From Isoetes taiwanensis (Eukaryota > Streptophyta > Lycopodiopsida > Isoetales > Isoetaceae), in the NCBI GenBank assembly GCA_021234155.1, contig JAJEKV010000005.1, positions 24,753,584 to 24,817,583 on the forward strand: a DNA stretch of 64,000 nucleotides, read 5' to 3'. A model generated the notes under the pieces. It was not told the DNA's origin. It was given only the letters and a program-made list of their open reading frames with translations, and searched no databases. Made by a program: the position numbers and the translations under genes. Every line of letters starts with the position of its first letter. The stretch's first letter is position 1. This document shows, one piece after another, positions 57,301 to 64,000 of the stretch.

Positions 57301-60300
57301 AGTGCAGGAAATGTTGTGGTTAGTTCATTTATTTGAAGATCTTGGCATTCTAACCACACCAGCAAAGATATACTGTGACAATCTTGGAGCAATACAACAT
57401 GCGAAGGACTATCAGCTTCATTTACAAATCAAGCACATGGATATCAAACTCTGTTTTGTTCGAGAACAGCTGCAGAATAAGTTACTTACACTTTCCTACT
57501 GTTCTACGAAGGATCAGCGTGCTGATGGTTTCACTAAGGGTCTTACAGGCAACAATTTCTCCACTATGAAAAGTTTCTTACATGTTGCACCTGTGGCTCA
57601 TTCCCAGGGGGGAATAACAACCTCTTAAGGTTCTTTTTTGTTAGGATTTAGATTTCCTTTCAGTTATGCTGGTCATCAGGGGGGATGTTAGACATTCACT
57701 ATATCACATTGTTATGATGACTCAGCATAGTATGCCACCTATTGTGCTGATATGGCATCCTACTATAAATGTCATAGTCAGCTTAGAGTAGAGTACCTTC
57801 TCTAGAGCATTCTAAGAAGCTTACGCTTCATTTTCCTTTGTTGTCTCTAGGAAAAAAAACGTCCAAAATACGTATTTTTAATGGACATTTTCGGCTACCT
57901 GAAAATCAATTACCAGCACTCTGAAAATCAAATTCCGGCAGTCCTAAATTCCATTTCCAGTTGCCCTAACCTAAACGTAAACTAAGAATTTTCCGTTAAA
58001 CGCTCTTCGTCCACATCTGTAGCTGCTGAAACTGCCAAATCCTTTGCAGTTGGTCCATTAAAAAGGCTTGTCCAAATTTTCCTGCAGCGTATTTTTTTGT
58101 TCAATTTAAAAAATACGTATTTACAACGTTTTTTAATCGTTTGAAGAAATACGAGAAATACGTATGTTGTTACCTAGGATCTAACTTTTCAATAGCGTGC
58201 TGCTTCATGCTGCTGCAGTCTGTTGTGATTTGTTTCTGCTTCTATCTTACTACTGAGCCTTGAGTTTGAAATGATTAACCAAAACTTGATAATTCCTGGT
58301 CAAACCATTAGGTGCATACACAATCAAGGCAACATCGTCCAATTACCTCCAGCTGCAGAATGTTTTTTCCTTTTAGAACTTTGAGTTGTTGAAGATAATC
58401 CCTTATATTAGGACAATTCTCAAGCCCGAGATCATTCGTTTATCCTTGAATTCAGATTCGCTGTCGCACTCCCTCATAAATACAGGTTTCTGGCAAGAAA
58501 CTAAAAGCTTTTGAAAAAATCTTGAAGACTCGAATATCCCTTTGAAAATCTGTGGAAATACAAGTTTTAAGATGATTGAGTGCCACAAAAAATCTTTCTT
58601 TTATCTCTGCTGTAACTGGATTCCAGTGTGCAAGGAAAACATCTCCAACATCTCTCAGATTGAGATTCATTTCAAAAGCATCTCTCCAAGTATATCAATT
58701 ATCAACGTCTAAAACTGGATGAATAGAACACTTTCATGGATCGCCACTGGATCCCATGATGCTGTCAGTTTTCAAATAGAACCAATCCTTCGAATGCATT
58801 TTGAATCTTGTTGTCGATTTACAGACTGAAGTCGAACTGAAACAGTTAGGGCGAAATTTCAAGTTCTGAGCAACCTTTACATGAAAACCAGCTCAAATCT
58901 CGAGAGATAAAGAGAAATAGAGATAAAGAGAAATTTTCGCAAGAATCGACCAAGACTACAATCTTGAGCACTTTTTATGTAAGAACCAGCCCATCTAGGA
59001 AAGATGTGAAGAAATAAAGAAAGAAACAGCACAATTTAGAAAATTTAAGCAAAATCAACTCAAAATGCAAGATTCTTAAAAGGATTCGAAGAACTAACTA
59101 GAAAGTCCTCTGATCCGGAAGAAACATGGCTTAGAAACGCTTCCATTTCAAGTCTGATTCAGCTGTAAAATCTGGGGTTAAAATTCTCAATCCTTTGAAA
59201 ACTATGACAAAGCACCTGAATACTGACTTTCCTCTCATATCGCGGCTTTGATACTATAAAGAACTGCAGTAACCTTTATATGAAGATACAAAGCAAAGTG
59301 TCAAGTACGCGCCAGACTTTCCGGCCCTAGAGTGAACTCACAATAATAATCTAAAGTGAAGCGTCAATATGATGTCACCCTGCCTAGTCATCATAGCATG
59401 CATGCATGTAAACAGACTGCAAGTGACTGGAATGTAACGATCATGTGACTGGAATATGGAATATTCCAACAGTTTTTGCTCTAGGATCTTGCTGCTGTTT
59501 ACCTTTATTAGCCAGATCATGGCCTGCCTCAATAAAAATTCTTCAAATAGTGTAAGATGCTAGTAGGGTCAACATTCTGGCCATCAAAAACCAATACTTT
59601 ATTTATCAATAAAGCAGGTCTTCTCTTTTTTCAAATAGAATACATCTGAATAGAATCACCTTTTCTACATCATGCATAAACACCTGACAGAAGTCACTAA
59701 GACCTTCCACTTGTAAACTTCAGACAGCATTCAAGTGTATTATAAGCTTGTGCATTCACTTGTAATGCTCAGGTGTATTATAAGACGTCAACAAAGTAAA
59801 AGCTCATAATGACCTTGTTGACCTATGTTTTGCAGCCAAATAGGCAAACAATATGAGAAAGACACAAATAGGGACCCCTAGCCACAAACAATTTGTCACA
59901 AACGACCTGCTCGCCAGAGAAATGTTTCCATGTCCATTTTTGCATTTATCTTAATGCTCTTCGATAACGCGTCCATTTTTGGATTTATCTTAATCCACTT
60001 CAATAATGCACCCTATGATTTTACCCATGCCCAAAAGTACCATGATTTGCAGATAAATTATAAAAACCATCGGTGATATGACCTTAGGAAAGAATGTCTT
60101 GTATGCTGAGGTTTATGGTTATATTAAATGCTGAGAAGGGCGATGCCATTCATTCTTGCTTTCCCTCCGTCTTTCTTTCTGTCTTTGCCAATATTCAAGA
60201 TGCTCATCAATGGCTTGTTCATGACAAAATTAAACTCAAGGTTACTAAATACCTCATATGGGTACATACCTGTACGCCAGGTAGTGGAATTCCAACAGTA

Positions 60301-60347
60301 CCTGACCGCCTGTCTCCATGCAATGGATTTGAAAGGGCCATTCCAAA
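48378..60347 (-). CDS. AAE13: Malonyl-CoA synthetase-like acyl-activating enzyme, last seven exons
   Basis: Exons on the minus strand are 60347-60270 ([19 protein letters not shown]), 49567-49466 ([17 protein letters not shown]), 49407-49317 ([16 protein letters not shown]), 49236-49163 ([20 protein letters not shown]), 48985-48827 ([19 protein letters not shown]), 48572-48519 ([10 protein letters not shown]) and 48455-48378 ([10 protein letters not shown], stop). Every internal junction is GT-AG and in phase, giving about 211 residues with no stop. These are the C-terminal motifs of the AMP-binding superfamily: the TGD motif, the hinge-type region, [11 protein letters not shown] and the catalytic Lys in NAMGK. 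The order and wording fit plant AAE13 (malonate plus CoA plus ATP to malonyl-CoA). N-terminal exons, including the TSGTTGxPKG loop, lie upstream beyond 60347 or outside the window. It appears functional where visible. Confidence 0.88.
49745..49967 (-). repeat. Copia-type LTR (minus strand)
   Basis: On the minus strand a purine-rich CAGGGAAGA is followed by TGTTAGCATCTAGTTAGC, a copia-style start. ACTATATAAGATGG can serve as TATA box, and the end is GGCTATCA, giving a 223-bp TG...CA unit. The sequence before the purine tract does not show clear RNase H motifs. It may be a 3' LTR with little internal sequence. Confidence 0.5.
50463..51799 (+). mobile_element. Copia retrotransposon 3' half (RT, RNase H, 3' LTR), decayed
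   Basis: RT pieces [20 protein letters not shown] and KSLYGLN are followed by [20 protein letters not shown], then [10 protein letters not shown] and a RNase H remnant ([21 protein letters not shown]). Stops and shifts are frequent. A purine run CAGAAGGG at 51532-51539 precedes TGTTAGAGTTTATAAACTC (51540), taken as the start of a 3' LTR to TTAACA (51799). The catalytic YVDD region is lost. It lies between the minus-strand LTR and the nested copia. Confidence 0.75.
52610..57849 (+). mobile_element. Near full-length Ty1/copia retrotransposon
   Basis: The 5' LTR is 52610-52808 (199 bp, TGTTAGACATTC...TTTCA) with the primer-binding site TGGTATCAGAGCC directly after (52809). The polypurine run CAGGGGGGA precedes the 3' LTR at 57686. 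The 3' LTR matches for 164 bp (about 94% identical) and then stops at 57849, lacking its last 35 bp or so. Internal domains are in copia order: gag, protease, integrase, RT, RNase H. The leader at 53150-53310 carries a doubled segment of about 70 bp (CTTCACTTTTTTTGGTTGAC). No target duplication can be read because the right end is lost. Confidence 0.95.
53437..57628 (+). pseudogene. Copia gag-pol, broken by a few small indels
   Basis: From ATG 53437: gag ([20 protein letters not shown]) and zinc knuckle [14 protein letters not shown] (54117-54160), then protease [13 protein letters not shown]. Integrase has its H-H-C-C ([17 protein letters not shown]), core LIHSEIC (Glu where Asp is usual), LRSDNAKEY and [11 protein letters not shown] has [34 protein letters not shown] and catalytic LLYVDDT. 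RNase H has [10 protein letters not shown] and [10 protein letters not shown], with its stop at 57628. The breaks are an extra base near 54468, an 8-bp tandem duplication CCTCTTCA (54953-54968), and two shifts between 55575 and 55646. All else is open, so it died recently relative to its neighbours. Confidence 0.92.
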
Positions 60348-60789
60348 CTGCAAAAGATCAAATGACAAGGGAGAGAAGGAACATATGAGTCAAAACATTT
60401 CGGCTACCATGATATTACAAATAATGATGCGATTATCCTAAAACTTTTTCAAAATCAATGATATATTAATTACCAATGCTATGGTTAGTGTGTAAACTAT
60501 GAGGTTTCATATAATTAATTGAACTAGAATGTGGTCTACTCTCTGTCAGGTCAGCTTATTATATCTTCTTTGCCAACTAAGAGAACCAATCTATAACTCC
60601 CTACACATGAAGCTGAAAACTGGTCATCTTTTTTCTCCCTTCAGCTTCATTTCTTCCATGAGCTTAAAGTTCTGGTTAGACCATCAGCTTTTGTGTCTTT
60701 ACATAGTAAAGGTTAACTATTTGCTCTTCACAGAAACAACTTGGATCCAGTGTTTGGATAGCACCTCAAATCTTTTGCAAGCAGGATTA
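60348..60789. other. Intron sequence upstream of the first visible AAE13 exon
   Basis: An acceptor TTTTGCAG lies at 60348-60355 (minus strand). No further exon, in particular none encoding the expected RYGMTE segment, is visible between here and 64000, so this intron is at least 3.6 kb. Confidence 0.5.
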
Positions 60790-61414
60790 AACTGAACAGC
60801 TGACGGAATTAAGAATGGTTGTCTGGACGACTGATTAAAATGCATTTGTCCTTAATCTTTAAAGTATTGAGCAAGATCTTTTTGCAGTTGTCTGCAATTT
60901 CTTCGAACATGACCTTTCTTGCCACAGCACCAATGAAGAAAGGGTTGAGAAATTTGAGCAGAGACAACTTTAGATGGACCAGAACTTGTAGCAGATAAAG
61001 GACTCGATATCATTGGATTTGATGTTGGAAATCGACTGAACCTCTGAAAAATTAGTTGCTCAAATGTGATCATACCTTTATTTTCAACTACAGTGATAAA
61101 GTCCTTTCAAGAATCTCACCCAGATCCTTCAGATTAAGATTAGTTTGAAAGGCATCTCTCCAAGTACAATAATTGTCCCCATCTAAGACTGGATACTGGG
61201 AATATTGCCAGGGATCTTGACTGACTGGCATTGTCATGATCAAAATATACAGAAAAATGACAAATACTAAGGAAATTTGACAGATCAAGGGAGCAAGTTC
61301 AATCAGATACTTACAATCAATAAAATCTAGTGGATCTTGCCAAAAAGAACACTGATCTTTGGATAATAACTGAAAATAGTGGAAACAGAGGAATTCAATG
61401 ACCTGTTTTTGCAA
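60790..61414 (-). pseudogene. Copia gag fragment with internal deletion
   Basis: On the minus strand, MTMPVSQDPWQYSQYPVLDG, then [20 protein letters not shown], is almost the same as the start of the intact copia gag. At about 61080 the sequence jumps to a Ser-rich segment and zinc knuckle CCGKKGHVRRNCRQL (60925-60880), so the middle of gag is deleted. A plus-strand copia LTR begins at 61470 and seems to have cut off its upstream part. It is a third relative of the copia family seen in the AAE13 intron. Confidence 0.8.
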
Positions 61415-61469
61415 ATCTGCAAGAAATTCTTCAATCCCCAGTGTGAAAAGAAACTGGCGTGAACGATAC

Positions 61470-62205
61470 TGTTAGAATAGTATAATGTGATATATGTTGG
61501 ACATGTTAAGTCATTGTAACTTAATGTTGTACCCCATGGGACATTTTATATTAGCCCATGGGCCCCCCTCATTTTTATCTCTTTCCCTATTTGCCACCCA
61601 ACATGAGGACGTGGCACATATATATGTACCATCTCATGAGTTAGTGTAAGATACACAAGTTTCTTGTTCCTCCTTCGTTGCTTGCTGCGTCTCCTCCTCT
61701 CTCCATAGTGTTTTGCTGTTCAGATCATCTTCCCCACTCAAGATTTGGTGTCAAAGCAGTGTTGCCAGCCTTGGGTGCTTCATTCTGTGCAAGAGATGAA
61801 GTATTTTGAGAAGGTTTTTCTGCCTTGTGAAAAACAGAGCCCTTGAGTGCAAAAATCTGAAAGATTTGTTGCAGCAGCTTGCATATTGCCTTGCATGATG
61901 AAGTTTTGCAGATTTGTGGCTTTGATTAGAAGAGGCTTGTGTTTTTTCACAATGGACAGCCTGGAAAAGGTGTTCATGAGTGAGAAGTTCTTGCCTAAAA
62001 GCGTTACACTACTTCTTGGGCATTGAAGTGCAGAAGGCTGCCAATGGAATCTTTATCTGTCGGAAAAAGTATGCAGCAGATTTACTAAGGAAATTTCATA
62101 TGGGGACTGCTAAATCAGCTTCTACGCCAATGAAGGTTGGCATTAAACTTTCTGCTCATGAGAAAGGTGCAAACTTATGTGATGCAACACTCTACAGGCA
62201 TTAGA
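61470..62205 (+). mobile_element. Copia LTR, primer-binding site and RT remnant, internally deleted
   Basis: A 271-bp TG...CA unit (61470-61740, TGTTAGAATAGTATAATG...CCCCACTCA) is followed by TTGGTGTCAAAGC (61744-61756), a variant of the initiator-Met primer-binding site. After a leader the sequence jumps to RT C-terminal motifs LHYFLGIEVQ, FICRKKYAADLLRKF, STPMKVG and DATLYRH (61990-62205). So gag, protease, integrase and most of RT are deleted. Its LTR differs from that of the copia at 52610, so it is a different family. Confidence 0.75.
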
Positions 62206-62480
62206 TGGATCTATAGCTTTTCCTTGTATTAACTGGCTAGATTGCTGGATAAGACCAAGGTATGTCAAATTTATGCCAAGATCTGAATACCTTCCACAGA
62301 AAAGCCACTTTGACAGGTTCTTGCCAAGAAGCAACAACTGATCCAAAACAGATGGAGATTGGTTTGTTAAAAAGCCACTTCAAAACTGCCTCCACCAGAA
62401 CTTCCAACAAAAAACGTTCTATCCTCACCAAGGCATTCGAAAAGAAAAACGTCTAAATGCTAACTTCCGGCCATGCCTTA

Positions 62481-62665
62481 CTCTGATACCATGATAACAT
62501 TGTGGATAACTAGAAAACTAACAAATATGCTAAACATAAATGCTTGACTATTCCTCCTATAAAGATGCCATATCAGCAACAGGCGTGCAGTGACAGGTCA
62601 GCAGTGTGAAATCGTCCTTGTCACTGTCACTGACACATAAGCATGACCAAAAGCCCAATGTAACA
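62481..62665 (-). repeat. Copia-type LTR with primer-binding site (minus strand)
   Basis: On the minus strand TGTTACATTGGGC (from 62665) runs to ATTATCA (62492), a 174-bp TG...CA unit. TGGTATCAGAG (62491-62481) follows directly. Internal sequence (to about 62210) shows no coding motif. It is probably another truncated element abutting the previous one. Confidence 0.5.
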
Positions 62666-62679
62666 TAAGTGAAACATGA

Positions 62680-62935
62680 GAAACTACAACCTGCAAACCT
62701 TTCCTTGCCTCACCCTGCAAACTGCGCAATACTCCTGGAGACAAACCTCAAGAATGCACATGGCAAGTTTTTCTTGGCATCAATCTAAGCCAGCCTGCTG
62801 CAAACTACATTTGCCTCAGCTTATAAACTTCGCAAGTTTCTCCTGGCAACAAGCCTTAAGCACGCACATTACGAGCTTTTTCTGGCAACCACCCTAAGCC
62901 TGTGCAACGGCAAGCTTTTCCAAGCAACAAGCCTC
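62680..62935 (+). repeat. Imperfect tandem repeat, about 40-bp units
   Basis: Recurring pattern (G/C)CAAG(T/C)TTTT...GGCAACAAGCCT(T)AAGC...GCA, most clearly at 62764, 62830, 62869 and 62908. The unit length varies from 35 to 65. No coding sense is apparent. Confidence 0.6.
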
Positions 62936-63672
62936 ACATGACCTTACTACTACCACTGCTTGAGAAAGTCTGACTTATGGAAAAAGAAATTGATATGAAC
63001 CTTTGATTATTTTCTTGGACATGGCCTGTTGTTAACTTCCTTTTCTTACACGTCATCCTATGCTTGGCCCAACCAGTATTGGACTCTGACTGGTGGAAAG
63101 ACACATGTCCCATTGAATGCCATGCCTTATTTGGGGGGATTTAACTAGATATCCAGGTTTTACAACAAAGCCATCAGCTAAAATCTTCCCTTTATGGGAA
63201 ATCCTGTGGGTAGGACTTAGCCAAGTGTATGAGACAAATGTTCCAAATCCACATCAAATAGGCTGTTAATATGCTGCTGAATAAGCTTCAGACTAGGAGC
63301 TGATAAACTTATTGAATGGCAGAAGAGAGTTTGATTGCACAGAAATAGAGTCACTTTGTCAAACTCTAGAGTTGATATTATCTGGATGAAATTTGCATGG
63401 CAAATTGAGATTGCAAAAGCAGCAGTGGCTCATAAACAAGCTAGTGGAGATAATTTTAATGGCGGTCGGAATGCTGTAGGCTCCTTCATAGGTTCTAGCA
63501 ATTTTTTATATGTAGTGATGATATGAACCTGACAATGGATGCTTTTGTCTCTTATAGAGCTGCTGACAACCGTTACAACCAGATTCTTGTGCAAGCCACA
63601 GATTGCAGATTTATCTCCTGAAGGAGCCTGGATCTCGCTCTATGACAATCATTGGGACCTGCCTTCTTTCGT
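62936..63672. other. Unassigned sequence
   Basis: No gene is recognised. A possible acceptor-like TTATAG at about 63559 precedes a short open stretch, which might belong to the frame that starts at 63673. Confidence 0.35.
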
Positions 63673-64000
63673 ATGGGGGAGAAGCTGATTGAACAGATTC
63701 ATCCAATTTGGCCCGATGTCTTTGTACCTGAGTGGTCAGAAATTCTATGGCTAGCACACCCTTCTGATGCACCTGATGCTTACCCACCTGGGCAAGGTTT
63801 TGTGGCAGGGGCACTGGTACTTAAACCTCTTCAGATGCTGGCCCCTCCTACAGTCAGATTTCCCCCACTCATCAACCTTCCTATACCTCCATATCCCACT
63901 CTTTGCGCCTCCACCACCCCTGCGTTTATCACACAAATCTTATCCTCCGCCACCACCACCCCCACCCCATCCATCGAGAAAAACTTCTTAGAATTTGTTG
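63673..64000 (+). CDS. Unidentified open frame running off the window end
   Basis: From ATG 63673 the frame stays open for 109 codons to the window edge. It begins MGEKLIEQIHPIWPDVFVPE, continues with WSEILWLAHPSDAPDAYPPG, then becomes very Pro-rich (LPIPPYP) and Thr-rich. The upstream stop in frame is at 63643. I do not recognise a family. Strand and position are opposite to the AAE13-like gene. It could be an exon of a host gene, an unrecognised transposon ORF or chance; low confidence. Confidence 0.25.
   Translation, partial: MGEKLIEQIHPIWPDVFVPEWSEILWLAHPSDAPDAYPPGQGFVAGALVLKPLQMLAPPTVRFPPLINLPIPPYPTLCASTTPAFITQILSSATTTPTPSIEKNFLEFV

Larger units (their letters stand above)
52601..58177. 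mobile_element. hAT-like DNA element (MITE) in old copia gag, now holding a copia
   Basis: The limits come from an 8-bp direct repeat, GACCTAAC (52593-52600) and GATCTAAC (58178-58185), at the exact point where gag coding is interrupted and resumes. Inside are inverted ends CTAGGTTAC (52601-52609) and GTTACCTAG (58169-58177), 8 of 9 matching. Its own body is mostly 57850-58168 (about 320 bp, AT-rich, with AATACGTATTT words mirrored across it). The copia LTR begins at 52610, next to the left end. An 8-bp duplication points to the hAT superfamily, but the terminal bases are not the classical ones. Confidence 0.6.
51900..59471 (-). mobile_element. Older minus-strand copia retrotransposon, host of nested insertions
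   Basis: Reading the minus strand: the 5' LTR is about 59471-59265 (TGTTGGAATATTCC...TGCA), then a primer-binding site TAGTATCAAAGC (59256-59245). Gag begins near 58770 (HPVLDVDN, stop, [18 protein letters not shown]) and runs to the KVRS codons at 58178. Insertion 52601-58177 interrupts it. Gag then resumes at 52600 with the zinc knuckle CWYCNKKGH (52440), followed by protease [16 protein letters not shown] (52230) and [13 protein letters not shown] (52060). It ends near 51900; integrase and RT are missing. It is the same family as the inserted copia (gag reads alike block by block), but with many more stops. Confidence 0.82.
49568..60269 (-). other. 10.7 kb intron of the AAE13-like gene, filled with nested copia elements
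   Basis: The donor is GTATGT after the exon ending GVQ (60269), and the acceptor is CTTACAG before the ATGAAG exon (49568). The codons join in phase 0. The intron holds a copia 3' LTR, a copia 3' half, and an old minus-strand copia invaded by a hAT-like element, itself invaded by a near full-length copia. The other five introns shown here are 58-254 bp or so, so transposition accounts for the length. Confidence 0.85.

Noticed and set aside
62143-62431. Minus-strand frames overlapping the copia RT fragment
   Set aside because: Shadows of the plus-strand RT remnant and leader sequence; no motif of their own.

Overview
This window is nuclear DNA of a land plant, most likely a gymnosperm-type seed plant with a large genome. 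That placement is an inference. It rests on old, broken LTR retrotransposons stacked inside one another, a host gene with a 10.7 kb intron full of nested Ty1/copia elements, decayed multi-exon host gene fragments, and low gene density. Nothing looks bacterial or organellar. Only two host genes look intact where visible: a single-exon secreted subtilisin-like protease (SBT1 type, minus strand, 23817-26144), and the last seven exons of a malonyl-CoA synthetase-like gene (AAE13 type, minus strand, 48378-60347).

Layout. 1-8013: two diverged head-to-tail copies (A and B) of one Ty3/gypsy family, both with an extra RNase H domain upstream of the reverse transcriptase. 8014-12880: fragments of a second gypsy LTR family on the minus strand; one LTR is split by a 1.14 kb poly(A) retroposon with a perfect 15-bp target duplication. 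A histone H2A pseudogene lies between the LTR copies. 13735-21652: a P4-type ATPase (phospholipid flippase) pseudogene whose exon is interrupted by a 7.27 kb strikingly T/C-rich insertion; the exon frame resumes on the far side. 22938-23413: a third LTR fragment, split by an insertion that ends in a near-perfect 108-nt hairpin. 23817-26144: the subtilase.

26230-41451 is mostly gene-free. It holds SINE-like and tRNA-like sequences, an inverted pair of 107-bp repeats, an LTR with primer-binding site, a tandem repeat and a small foldback element. 41452-47305 carries, on the minus strand, a broken unrecognised coiled-coil/Cys-His ORF and a broken kinase-like gene. The kinase-like gene is split by a gag-only LTR retrotransposon (43822-46657). 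48378-60347 is the AAE13-like gene; its large intron holds at least four generations of copia-related insertion. 60348-64000 lies upstream of the first visible exon and holds more copia debris, a small tandem repeat and an unidentified open frame running off the window end.

The genes do not form an operon or pathway. The unifying theme is successive transposition. Its order can often be read because interrupted reading frames or target duplications survive on both sides of an insertion. All homology calls are by eye from motif recognition; no database was searched.
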